This document shows, in pieces, positions 35,117 to 41,745 of a stretch of 41,745 bases of DNA. Each line of letters starts with the position of its first letter. Positions within the stretch are counted from its first letter, which is position 1. A program made the position numbers and the translations under genes. The stretch is taken from positions 1-41,745 of the forward strand of contig NZ_CALHWC010000204.1 of assembly GCF_938036805.1 (NCBI RefSeq), written 5' to 3'. Below the pieces are notes generated by a model. The model was not told the origin of the DNA. It was given only the letters and a program-made list of their open reading frames with translations, and did not search any database. Origin of the DNA: an uncultured Streptococcus sp. GTDB taxonomy: Bacteria; Bacillota; Bacilli; Lactobacillales; Streptococcaceae.

Positions 35117-35512
35117 CATGTACCTCTTCATTCATACTACCTTCTATTTTACCTTTTTTTGCGAAAATAAAAAAGTCATATCAGGCTTTTATTTTAACTG
35201 TTATTAGCTTTTAATAAATAAGAAGAAATGTTATTCTCTTTGAAATCTTCGAAAAAACTATTTATATAAGTAAAAACTATCCAAAACATTTAATTACCAG
35301 TATCTGATCAAACCTGACCTACTCACTGATGGTCAACAGCATTCAAAAAAATTAGGCTCTCGCTAAACGAAAAAACATCGGTAACTGTATTATATTTCTA
35401 CTCAGCTAAAACCAGCATTGAAGAATCTCGCTTTAGATAAACAAAAGGAACTAGGCCACCAAAAGTCTACACGACCTTTGGAATCCTAATTCCTTCCTTA
35501 TAGTTTATGAGT
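35117..35512. other. Intergenic region between murD and the DUF3165 gene
   Basis: I see no gene in these ~396 bases. On the minus strand TAAAAT about 35 bases before murD may be a -10 box. At 35459-35481, CCAAAAGTC and GACCTTTGG form a 9-bp stem (one G-U on the minus strand) 30 bases past the DUF3165 stop. It may be a weak terminator. Short frames on both strands are interrupted. Confidence 0.4.
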
Positions 35513-35770
35513 TTAAAGTTCTTTTGATTTCTGAGATGGTACTAGACGCTCAATGTCCATCAAGGCCCACACTGTAATAATAATCAAAAAGATACTCACA
35601 AATAATTCTCCAGGCAATTTAAAAATTTGAAAAATTGCCAAAGCAAGCAAAATGATCAAGGCAACCAGCAAGAGTACAAATGTCAAGACATTCAACGTCC
35701 CCTTAATACTAGTTGGAATGGCAAATACATAGAAAAGCAGGATTAATATTCCAATAATCAGGTAAATCAT
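35513..35770 (-). CDS. DUF3165-like small membrane protein
   Basis: This 85-residue protein has three hydrophobic stretches (about 1-20, 25-47 and 52-72) and a short charged tail. I started it at MIYLIIGILI because AAAGGAG lies a few bases upstream. The frame could be extended six codons, but through that ribosome binding site. It resembles the streptococcal DUF3165 family beside typA. The function is unknown. Confidence 0.75.
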   Translation of the reverse strand: MIYLIIGILILLFYVFAIPTSIKGTLNVLTFVLLLVALIILLALAIFQIFKLPGELFVSIFLIIITVWALMDIERLVPSQKSKEL

Positions 35771-35804
35771 ACTGCTCCTTTCTACCACCAGTCAACTCAA
35801 TGAT

Positions 35805-37652
35805 TTATTCTGCTGCTTGTTTTTTCTTATTTTTATTAGCTTTTTCGCGTTCTTGCTTGTTCAAGATTTGTTTACGCAAACGGATAGACTCAGGCGTTAC
35901 TTCCATGTACTCATCGTCGTTCAAGAACTCGAGTGACTCTTCAAGGGTCAAGATACGAGGTGTCTTGATAACCGCTGTTTGGTCCTTGGTAGCTGAACGA
36001 ACGTTGGTCATTTGTTTAGCCTTGGTGATGTTAACCGTCAAGTCATTTTCACGAGAGTTTTCACCGATGATCATTCCTTCGTAAACCTCAGTACCTGGGT
36101 TGACAAAGATTGTACCACGCTCTTCAATAGACATGATTGAGTAAGTTGTAGCCTTACCAGCATCGATGGAAACAAGGGCACCACGGTGACGGCCTCCGAT
36201 TTCACCAGGGATAACTGGCAGATATTGGTCAAAGGTATGGTTCATGATACCGTAACCACGAGTCATTGACAAGAACTCAGTTGAGTATCCGATCAGACCA
36301 CGCGCTGGAACGAGGAAGACTAAACGAGTTTGACCGTTACCAGTTGAAATCATATCCAACATTTCACCCTTGCGTTCAGAAAGGCTTTGGATTACAGAAC
36401 CTTGGTATTCTTCTGGAGTATCGATTTGAACACGTTCAAATGGCTCACATTTAACACCATCAATCTCTTTTACGATAACTTCTGGACGAGATACTTGAAG
36501 TTCATAGCCCTCACGACGCATGGTTTCGATCAGGATTGACAAGTGCAATTCTCCACGACCTGAAACTGTCCACTTATCTGGTGAATCTGTTGGATCAACA
36601 CGAAGGGAAACGTCTGTTTGTAGCTCAGCCTGCAAACGTTCTTCCACTTTACGAGACGTTACCCATTTCCCTTCACGACCTGCAAATGGTGAGTTGTTTA
36701 CCAAGAAAGTCATTTGAAGGGTTGGTTCATCGATGTGAAGGATTGGAAGTGGTTCAATAGCATCCGTTGGCGTAATAGTTTCACCAACAAAGATATCTTC
36801 CATACCAGATACGGCAATCAAGTCACCTGCTTTGGCTTCTTGGATCTCACGACGTTCCAAACCAAAGAAACCGAAGAGTTTTGTAACACGGAAGTTTTTA
36901 GTTGTGCCGTCTAGTTTAGAAAGAGTAACTTGGTCCCCAACTTTCACACTACCACGGAAGACACGTCCGATACCGATACGACCTACGAAGTCATTGTAGT
37001 CCAAGAGTGATACCTGGAACTGCAAAGGCTCATCTGAGTTGTCTACTGGAGCTGGGATATGGTCGATGATGGTATCGAAGATTGGTGCCATTGTTTTTTC
37101 TTGATCAGCAGGATCATCTGACAATGAAGAAGTTCCGTTAATCGCTGAAGCATAAACAACTGGGAAATCAAGCTGGTCATCATCTGCACCAAGCTCGATG
37201 AAGAGTTCCAAGACTTCGTCCACTACTTCTGCTGGACGAGCTGATGGTTTGTCGATTTTGTTGACAACCACAATTGGGACAAGGTCTTGTTCCAAGGCTT
37301 TTTTCAATACGAAACGAGTTTGTGGCATGGTTCCTTCGTAGGCATCCACAACCAAAACAACACCGTCAACCATTTTCATGATACGTTCAACTTCCCCACC
37401 GAAGTCCGCGTGTCCTGGTGTGTCCATAATATTGATACGAGTTCCGTTGTAGGCAACAGCTGTATTTTTAGCAAGGATGGTAATTCCACGCTCTTTTTCG
37501 ATATCGTTTGAGTCCATCGCACGCTCTGCCAACTCAGTACGAGCATCAAGAGTTTCAGATTGTTTCAATAATTCGTCAACGAGGGTTGTTTTCCCGTGGT
37601 CAACGTGGGCGATAATCGCAATGTTACGGATATCTTCTCTTAATTTTGTCAT
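35805..37652 (-). CDS. typA: Ribosome-associated GTPase TypA/BipA
   Basis: This 615-residue translational GTPase resembles EF-G. G1 AHVDHGKTTL, G3 DTPGHADFGG and G4 NKID are intact, and the C-terminal TypA domain carries a Lys-rich tail (ANKNKKKQ). It helps ribosome assembly and stress adaptation. An extended -10 (TGTTATAAT, 37696..37691) lies upstream. Confidence 0.97.
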   Translation of the reverse strand: MTKLREDIRNIAIIAHVDHGKTTLVDELLKQSETLDARTELAERAMDSNDIEKERGITILAKNTAVAYNGTRINIMDTPGHADFGGEVERIMKMVDGVVLVVDAYEGTMPQTRFVLKKALEQDLVPIVVVNKIDKPSARPAEVVDEVLELFIELGADDDQLDFPVVYASAINGTSSLSDDPADQEKTMAPIFDTIIDHIPAPVDNSDEPLQFQVSLLDYNDFVGRIGIGRVFRGSVKVGDQVTLSKLDGTTKNFRVTKLFGFFGLERREIQEAKAGDLIAVSGMEDIFVGETITPTDAIEPLPILHIDEPTLQMTFLVNNSPFAGREGKWVTSRKVEERLQAELQTDVSLRVDPTDSPDKWTVSGRGELHLSILIETMRREGYELQVSRPEVIVKEIDGVKCEPFERVQIDTPEEYQGSVIQSLSERKGEMLDMISTGNGQTRLVFLVPARGLIGYSTEFLSMTRGYGIMNHTFDQYLPVIPGEIGGRHRGALVSIDAGKATTYSIMSIEERGTIFVNPGTEVYEGMIIGENSRENDLTVNITKAKQMTNVRSATKDQTAVIKTPRILTLEESLEFLNDDEYMEVTPESIRLRKQILNKQEREKANKNKKKQAAE

Positions 37653-37772
37653 GATTTCCTCTAAATCTTATTATTTATTTCCAACTAAAAATTATAACAC
37701 AGTTTTTTCCAAAAAACACGGGCTAACCAAGTGTAAATGTTTTCATAGGTAAATCGTAAACTGTAGCTATTT

Positions 37773-37801
37773 TTGCAATTTTACTTCCGAAAGTGTATGA
37801 T
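37773..37801 (+). promoter_or_regulatory. Promoter of rsuA
   Basis: TTGCAA (37773-37778) and TATGAT (37796-37801) are 17 bases apart on the plus strand. They lie about 45 bases before the rsuA start and diverge from the typA promoter. Confidence 0.7.
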
Positions 37802-37845
37802 AAAAAGAAAAAAAGAATCGATCCAAACCTTTGAAAGGAAAACTC

Positions 37846-38571
37846 ATGCGCCTTGATAAATTCTTAGCCCTAGCTAAGATTAGCCGGAAAGAGATGAAAC
37901 AAAAACTGCGACTAAAGCAGATTGTAATTGACGGTCAAGCAGCTCGCTCCCTCAGTCAAAATGTCGATAGTGGCCTCCAGTCCATTAGCCTAGCTGGTAA
38001 AGCTTTAAACCACCTAGCCCACCATTATTTTCTGATGAACAAGCCCGCTGGTGCTGTCACTGCCAGTTCTGACGCAGACAAGATGACTGTCCTAGATCTA
38101 ATTGCCCCAGAAGATTTTAACGACCAGCTTTACGCCATCGGCCGTTTGGATCGTGATACACGGGGTCTGCTTCTGATTACAGATAATGGGCCACTGGGAT
38201 TTCAGCTCCTCCATCCACAATACCATATCGCAAAGACCTACTATGTCGAAGTCAACGGTCCTCTTGACCAAGAAGCCATAGTTGCTTTTCAGCAAGGAAT
38301 TGTTTTTCTGGATGGCACTCGTTGCAAGCCCGCTCAACTTCAGATTCACACGACCAGCCCCGAGCACTCCACCGCCTCAGTTACCATTTCTGAAGGGAAA
38401 TTTCATCAGGTAAAGAAAATGTTTCTAACAGTTGGTGTCAAGGTCACCTATCTCAAACGCACCCATTTCGGTGATTTTCAACTGGATCCCAATCTGACAG
38501 AGGGCAGCTATCGACCGCTGAATCCTTCCGAACTCGAGATTATCAGAGGTTATTTGGAACAAACCTGGTAA
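37846..38571 (+). CDS. rsuA: 16S rRNA pseudouridine synthase (RsuA family)
   Basis: This 241-residue protein has an N-terminal S4 domain (MRLDKFLALAKISRKEMKQ) and a catalytic domain with IGRLDRDTRGLLLITD, whose Asp is the family's catalytic residue. Enzymes of this group modify U516 of 16S rRNA. I started at ATG 37846 with AAAGG upstream, because the longer frame begins with TTG inside that site. It is the only plus-strand gene in the central core region. Confidence 0.92.
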   Translation: MRLDKFLALAKISRKEMKQKLRLKQIVIDGQAARSLSQNVDSGLQSISLAGKALNHLAHHYFLMNKPAGAVTASSDADKMTVLDLIAPEDFNDQLYAIGRLDRDTRGLLLITDNGPLGFQLLHPQYHIAKTYYVEVNGPLDQEAIVAFQQGIVFLDGTRCKPAQLQIHTTSPEHSTASVTISEGKFHQVKKMFLTVGVKVTYLKRTHFGDFQLDPNLTEGSYRPLNPSELEIIRGYLEQTW

Positions 38572-38576
38572 AATAA

Positions 38577-38602
38577 AAAGGCTTATTCAAGCCTTTTTAT
38601 TA
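38577..38602 (+). terminator. Terminator of rsuA
   Basis: AAAAGGCTT and AAGCCTTTT pair around ATTC and are followed by a T-rich run (TTATTATTT). It begins a few bases after the rsuA stop codon. Confidence 0.85.
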
Positions 38603-38603
38603 T

Positions 38604-38790
38604 TTACTGCATAAATCCATTCAATCTCAGAATAATACCTGCATTCCAGTTGATGACAGAAATGACAATACCGACGACATTAAGAATTCTTCCTGTTTTA
38701 TAATCTAATTGAGTTTCTTTTTGATGAGAATTGCTCAAAACCAGACCGATAATCCCTAAAATAAGACCAAATATTGATTTTGTATATATA
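38604..38790 (-). pseudogene. Remnant of a small membrane protein gene
   Basis: A minus-strand frame reads KSIFGLILGIIGLVLSNS, then a polar stretch, then GRILNVVGIVISVINW and ends GFMQ. This is the two-helix pattern of a small DUF4190-like membrane protein. No ATG, GTG or TTG with a ribosome binding site is visible at its start, and the frame runs back to the rhodanese gene end. The N-terminus therefore seems lost. Confidence 0.5.
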
Positions 38791-38803
38791 TTTCTACAAA
38801 GAA

Positions 38804-39184
38804 TCAGCTTGTCTTAACCTTGCCGCTCCAAGAATCAAGACCGTAAGACAGGATATAAATATCATTAAAACCTTGCTTCTTCAAGTAAATTGCCGCATTG
38901 GTCACACGTTGCCCACGACTATTTTCATAGAGAAGAACTGGTTTGTCTTTGCGAAGTGCATTGATACTAGACTTGAGCTGTTGAGACGGAATATTACGCG
39001 CGCCCAAGATATGCTTGCGATGGAAATCGGATGGATCACGCAGGTCAATCAATTGTCCCTGACGAATCAAAGCTTCAAACTCACTGTTATCTACTATCTT
39101 AGCTGCACGTCGAATACGGAAATAATTGAAGCCCATCCAAGCCAACATTCCCAGCAAAATTGCCCATAAAATCCAAGTTCCCAT
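38804..39184 (-). CDS. Membrane-anchored rhodanese-like protein without catalytic cysteine
   Basis: This 126-residue protein has one N-terminal membrane segment (residues 3-20) and a rhodanese domain (LIDLRDPSDFHRKHILGARNIP). The active-site loop, normally C-x-x-G-x-R, reads ENSRGQR, so Glu87 stands where the catalytic Cys should be. It cannot act as a sulphurtransferase in the usual way and may be a binding module. It follows yqgQ by one base and is probably co-transcribed with it. Confidence 0.85.
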   Translation of the reverse strand: MGTWILWAILLGMLAWMGFNYFRIRRAAKIVDNSEFEALIRQGQLIDLRDPSDFHRKHILGARNIPSQQLKSSINALRKDKPVLLYENSRGQRVTNAAIYLKKQGFNDIYILSYGLDSWSGKVKTS

Positions 39185-39185
39185 T

Positions 39186-39404
39186 CTAGTTTCTCCCTTT
39201 ATCCTCTAAATACTTCAACTCTACTTGATGCTCTCTGCGAAGAACAGCCTCAGCCTCTAGATAATCAAGCTTATCCATCAGGCCGGCATCGTAAATCCGT
39301 TCCAACTCAATTTTCATCATCTCAATATCATAAAGACGCTTGCCCATATAGATAATGATTCCGAAATTTTTAAGAAATTGCTGCACATCATAGAGTGTTT
39401 TCAT
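39186..39404 (-). CDS. yqgQ: YqgQ family protein
   Basis: This 72-residue protein matches the YqgQ (DUF910) family: MKTLYDVQQFLKNFG, then MGKRLYDIEMMKIEL. Members have a small three-helix fold and are often found beside a glucokinase or rhodanese gene. The function is unknown. It is the first gene of a two-gene unit with the rhodanese. Confidence 0.85.
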   Translation of the reverse strand: MKTLYDVQQFLKNFGIIIYMGKRLYDIEMMKIELERIYDAGLMDKLDYLEAEAVLRREHQVELKYLEDKGRN

Positions 39405-39449
39405 GAGCTATATTTTATCAGATTTTAGCAGAGTTTTCAAGATAGCAAA

Positions 39450-39549
39450 ACAGAAAAGACAGCCATGGAGACTGCCTTTTCAGGAGATTATTATGAAAAA
39501 GAAAAGTTTAGGAGTTCTATCAAACAAAGTTAGGAGGTCTTCATTTGAT
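39450..39549 (-). ncRNA. csRNA-like small RNA B (CiaR-dependent)
   Basis: The CiaR-box promoter at 39588..39556 predicts a transcript of about 100 bases. Its 5' half folds as ATCAAA...TTTGAT with CCTCCT, an anti-Shine-Dalgarno sequence, in the loop. Its 3' half has UUUUUCAUAAUAAUCUCCU, the complement of AGGAG plus an AUG. It ends with a 7-bp hairpin (39476..39458) and a U-rich tail. Length, promoter and motifs match streptococcal csRNAs. Confidence 0.88.
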
Positions 39550-39555
39550 AATCTT

Positions 39556-39588
39556 AGTATAGAGGAAGAAGCTTAAACAATCCTTAAG
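39556..39588 (-). promoter_or_regulatory. CiaR-box promoter of small RNA B
   Basis: CTTAAG, five bases, TTTAAG, ten bases, then TATACT (39561..39556) lie in order on the minus strand. This is the full CiaR promoter layout. Confidence 0.88.
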
Positions 39589-39599
39589 AAAAAACAAAG

Positions 39600-39775
39600 A
39601 GAGTGGGGCAGAAATCGGTAATTCGTTAGAATTCGATTTCGTCGTCCCACCTCCGCACAGTTGAGTAGAACTGTAAAAGCTGATGAAATCAGCCTAGTAG
39701 AACCCACTCAACCACTGCGTCTTGCTCGACAATCCAAAGACAATATAGAGGCTAGGACTTTTGTCCCAGCCTCTC
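39600..39775. repeat. Intergenic repeat element, copy 2 (inverted relative to copy 1)
   Basis: About 155 bases from 39600 are nearly identical to the reverse complement of 19995-20144. The element ends resemble GAGTGGGGCAGAAATC and GACTTTTGTCCCAGCCTCT. The two copies are in opposite orientation, 19.5 kb apart, and bracket the division cluster. No protein is encoded. Confidence 0.8.
39747..39774 (-). terminator. Terminator of dpr
   Basis: AGAGGCT-GGAC and GTCC-AGCCTCT pair around TTTT with one bulged mismatch, 15 bases after the dpr stop. The hairpin forms the end of the repeat element and lacks a strong T-run on the minus strand. Confidence 0.65.
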
Positions 39776-39788
39776 TTTAAACATCATT

Positions 39789-40304
39789 TTACAAACCTGG
39801 TGCTTGGCCAAGCTCAGCTGTCAACATCCAGATCGTCTTTTCAAGGTCTGCCTTAGCACCAACGAAGATGTCATTGGTTACATCGTCGCCTTCTTCATCC
39901 GTTACATCCATAGCTTCTTGGTAAAGATCTGTCAGATAACGGAAGATTTCAATCACGCGCTCCAAGCTTTCTTCAACATTCTTGCTGAATTCGCCAGCCT
40001 TTTCCTCAATTTTGCTGTGTTGGATAAACTCTGTCAGAGTTGAATAAGGCTTACCACCTAGAGTAATCAAGCGTTCGCTGACTTCATCCAATGTTTCATC
40101 AATTGTATCCATGTATTCGTCCATTTTTGGATGCCATACCATGAAGCCTGCACCACGCATATACCAGTGAACTTGGTGAAGAGCGATACGAGCTGTATAA
40201 AGATCTGAAACCACTTGGTTAAGAACAGCTTTTGTTTTTGGTAAAGAATTTTGGTTAGTGAAAGTTGCTACATCTGCTGCAGCGCCATGTTTTACTTGAG
40301 TCAT
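39789..40304 (-). CDS. dpr: Dps-like peroxide resistance protein Dpr
   Basis: This ferritin-like protein stores iron and protects DNA from peroxide as a 12-subunit shell. I started at MTQVKHGAAAD (171 residues), with GAGAGG upstream. The frame extends ten codons further without a ribosome binding site. The ferroxidase residues are seen in HQVHWYMRG and DEYMDTIDETLDEVSERL (the Dps H, D and E positions). The promoter carries two PerR-box matches, so peroxide induction is likely. Confidence 0.95.
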   Translation of the reverse strand: MTQVKHGAAADVATFTNQNSLPKTKAVLNQVVSDLYTARIALHQVHWYMRGAGFMVWHPKMDEYMDTIDETLDEVSERLITLGGKPYSTLTEFIQHSKIEEKAGEFSKNVEESLERVIEIFRYLTDLYQEAMDVTDEEGDDVTNDIFVGAKADLEKTIWMLTAELGQAPGL

Positions 40305-40324
40305 AATGATACCTCTCTTTTTAT

Positions 40325-40388
40325 TTGTAATCATTCTAATCTTTATTGATTATGTTTTAATTATAATGCTTCTAATTAAGAAAGTCAA
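40325..40388 (-). promoter_or_regulatory. dpr promoter with two PerR-box matches
   Basis: TTGACT (40388..40383), 17 bases, and TATAAT (40365..40360) form a strong promoter. TTAGAAGCATTATAA at 40375..40361 fits the PerR consensus NTANAANNATTNTAN at every fixed position and overlaps the -10. A second copy, TTAGAATGATTACAA at 40339..40325, has one mismatch and lies in the leader. Confidence 0.82.
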
Positions 40389-40455
40389 GCCTTAAAACTC
40401 AAAATTTTACTTTATTAGAAAAGTTGTAAAATTTCAAAATTTTTCTGCTCAAAAT

Positions 40456-40463
40456 TACGAATA
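40456..40463 (+). promoter_or_regulatory. ComX (SigX) cin-box of pilD
   Basis: TACGAATA is the exact cin-box recognised by the competence sigma factor ComX in streptococci. It is preceded by a T-rich stretch and lies only seven bases before the ATG of the prepilin peptidase gene. Confidence 0.85.
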
Positions 40464-40470
40464 AATAAGT

Positions 40471-41133
40471 ATGATTCATCTATACTTTTTTCTAGTCGGA
40501 ACGGTTCTAGCCTCCTTTCTAGGCTTAGTTATTGACCGCTTCCCTGATCAGTCCATCATCTCACCAAGCAGCCACTGTGACAACTGCAAGCAGATACTCA
40601 GAGCACGGGATTTGATCCCTATCCTTTCTCAGTTGCTTAATGGCTTCCGTTGCCGTTTCTGCAAGATCCAGCTTCCTGTCTGGTATGCTGCTTTTGAGTT
40701 AGTGCTGGGTTTACTTTTTCTAAGCTGGAGCTTAGGCTATCTTTCGCTAGCACAGCTCTTACTGCTAACTATGGGCCTGACCTTAGCCATCTACGATCAG
40801 CGCGAGCAAGAATACCCTCTCCTAATCTGGCTGATTTTTCATCTCTTGTTGATAGTGACAGCAGGCGTTAATCTTCTCATGCTCTTCTTTTTAGCCTTAG
40901 GACTTCTAGCCTTCTTTTTTAATCTTCGCATCGGAGCTGGCGACTTTCTATTTCTGGCGTCCTGCTCAGCTATTTTCAACCTAACAGAAATTCTCCTTCT
41001 TATCCAAATCGCTAGCTTCTCTGGCCTCGCCTGTTTCTGCTTTAAAAAGAAAAAAGACAGGCTAGCATTTGTACCCTGTCTTTTGTTTGGTGTTGTGGTT
41101 CTTATTTCTTATAAGCTGCTGCTTCTTGGATAA
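40471..41133 (+). CDS. pilD: Type IV prepilin peptidase (CilC/PilD)
   Basis: This 220-residue polytopic membrane protein cleaves and N-methylates prepilin-like ComGC subunits of the competence pilus. The two zinc-type cysteine pairs are C36/C39 and C61/C64. The catalytic aspartates are D109 (IYDQREQE) and D158 in the GAGD motif. Hydrophobic segments run through the rest. It is the late competence gene called cilC in pneumococcus. The cin-box is so close that transcription should begin almost at the ATG. No ribosome binding site is seen, so the mRNA is probably leaderless. Its 3' end overlaps the end of trpA by 32 bases on the other strand. Confidence 0.92.
   Translation: MIHLYFFLVGTVLASFLGLVIDRFPDQSIISPSSHCDNCKQILRARDLIPILSQLLNGFRCRFCKIQLPVWYAAFELVLGLLFLSWSLGYLSLAQLLLLTMGLTLAIYDQREQEYPLLIWLIFHLLLIVTAGVNLLMLFFLALGLLAFFFNLRIGAGDFLFLASCSAIFNLTEILLLIQIASFSGLACFCFKKKKDRLAFVPCLLFGVVVLISYKLLLLG
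41047..41084 (-). terminator. Terminator of trpA inside the 3' end of pilD
   Basis: AAAAGACAGG (41052-41061) and CCTGTCTTTT (41075-41084) form a perfect 10-bp stem with a 13-base loop. On the minus strand it continues as a T-run. It lies about 20 bases after the trpA stop codon, within the coding sequence of the convergent pilD gene. Confidence 0.85.
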
Positions 41134-41745
41134 AGGCTGCTATGCTGGCGTCCTTTTCATGAAGAGCTTTGACAATCTTAGATCCGACAATGACTCCATC
41201 TGAGACTTGATTGAAGCGGTCAACATCCTCTAAAGTCGAAACGCCAAAGCCTGTCAGTACTGGAATCTCTGCAATATCACGGAGTTTGCTCAAATGCTGG
41301 TCCAAATCATTGCGGTAGCTTCCGCTCTTACCCGTCACACCGTTGATGGCTACAGCGTAAATAAACCCTTCAGCTTCCTTGATCAGCTCCTGCTGACGTT
41401 CTAGGCCAGTTGTCAGGCTCACTAAAGGAACAAGAGCGATATCTGAATCTTCCAGCAGAGGCAGGATAAAGTCCCTATGCTCGTAGGGCAGATCCGGAAT
41501 AATCAATCCCTTAACCGGCGTCGTAGCCAGGTCCTTGACGAAATCTTTGAGGCCATACTGAAAAATGGGATTGAAGTAGGTCATGATGATGAGAGGCAGC
41601 TGAGTGTCCAAATTCTGCAAGCTTGCGACTAAAGACTTGGCCGAAGTATGGTGGCCCAGACTTCTCAGACCGGCTTCTTCAATAACCGGCCCATCTGCAA
41701 CAGGGTCTGAAAATGGCAGACCGATTTCAATGGCTGACACACCCA
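41102..41745 (-). CDS. trpA: Tryptophan synthase alpha chain, partial
   Basis: The last 214 residues of TrpA are present, and the first ~45 lie beyond the right edge. TrpA cleaves indole-3-glycerol phosphate in the last step of tryptophan synthesis. The catalytic Glu of IEIGLPFSDPVADGP and the phosphate-binding loop GFGVSTLEDV are seen. It should be the last gene of a trp operon. The apparent start within the window is not a real start. Confidence 0.95.
   Translation of the reverse strand, partial: GVSAIEIGLPFSDPVADGPVIEEAGLRSLGHHTSAKSLVASLQNLDTQLPLIIMTYFNPIFQYGLKDFVKDLATTPVKGLIIPDLPYEHRDFILPLLEDSDIALVPLVSLTTGLERQQELIKEAEGFIYAVAINGVTGKSGSYRNDLDQHLSKLRDIAEIPVLTGFGVSTLEDVDRFNQVSDGVIVGSKIVKALHEKDASIAAFIQEAAAYKK

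Noticed and set aside
39495..39578. Plus-strand 27-residue frame beginning MKKKSLGVLSN with a good ribosome binding site
   Set aside because: It is the exact antisense of csRNA B. The apparent ribosome binding site and ATG are the complement of the RNA's anti-RBS motif. The related stretch at 15047-15110 does not keep the frame.

Overview
The window looks like chromosomal DNA of an oral Streptococcus of the mitis/sanguinis type. The evidence is a low-GC genome, the streptococcal divIVA-ylmH-yggT-sepF-ylmE-ftsZ-ftsA and divIB-murG-murD division clusters, CiaR-type promoters driving csRNA-like small RNAs, a ComX (cin-box) promoter in front of a prepilin peptidase gene, a Dpr gene, and streptococcal families such as DUF1827 and DUF3165. 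The species was not determined.

Layout. Positions 1-13.8 kb hold an accessory Sec (aSec) locus on the minus strand. In transcription order it has a GT8 glycosyltransferase with its own promoter, then the overlapping operon secY2-asp1-asp2-asp3-secA2, then an acidic serine-rich repeat (SRR) protein driven by a perfect consensus promoter, then a shortened GH1 glycosidase-like protein. The SRR protein has no visible signal peptide and no LPXTG anchor, and no GtfA/GtfB pair is present. This is the most unusual system in the window. From 14.0 to 22.4 kb there is an accessory/metabolic stretch: pflA, a gene-poor kilobase with two CiaR-controlled transcripts, a lipoprotein/immunity-like protein, a CNNM/CBS transporter, an ATP-type PEP carboxykinase, an intergenic repeat, an AI-2E family permease, DUF1827 and a Nudix hydrolase. 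From 22.5 to 37.7 kb the core genes run: ileS with its T-box leader, the division/cell-wall cluster and typA. From 37.8 to 41.7 kb there are rsuA (plus strand), a small broken membrane-protein gene, a rhodanese-like protein, yqgQ, a second clear csRNA, a copy of the intergenic repeat in inverted orientation, dpr with two PerR-box matches, pilD/cilC (plus strand, ComX promoter), and the 3' part of trpA.

How the genes work together. Asp1-3, SecA2 and SecY2 form a complete-looking dedicated export apparatus, and the SRR protein beside it is the obvious candidate client, although it lacks the usual export and anchoring signals. The division cluster supplies Z-ring assembly (FtsZ, FtsA, SepF), polar organisation (DivIVA), septal maturation (DivIB) and precursor synthesis (MurD, MurG). 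Three CiaR-box promoters (near 15.17, 15.71 and 39.57 kb) link the region to CiaRH control. All three transcripts carry a segment complementary to a Shine-Dalgarno plus AUG, as expected for csRNAs that repress translation of targets such as comC. The pilD promoter adds a competence link.
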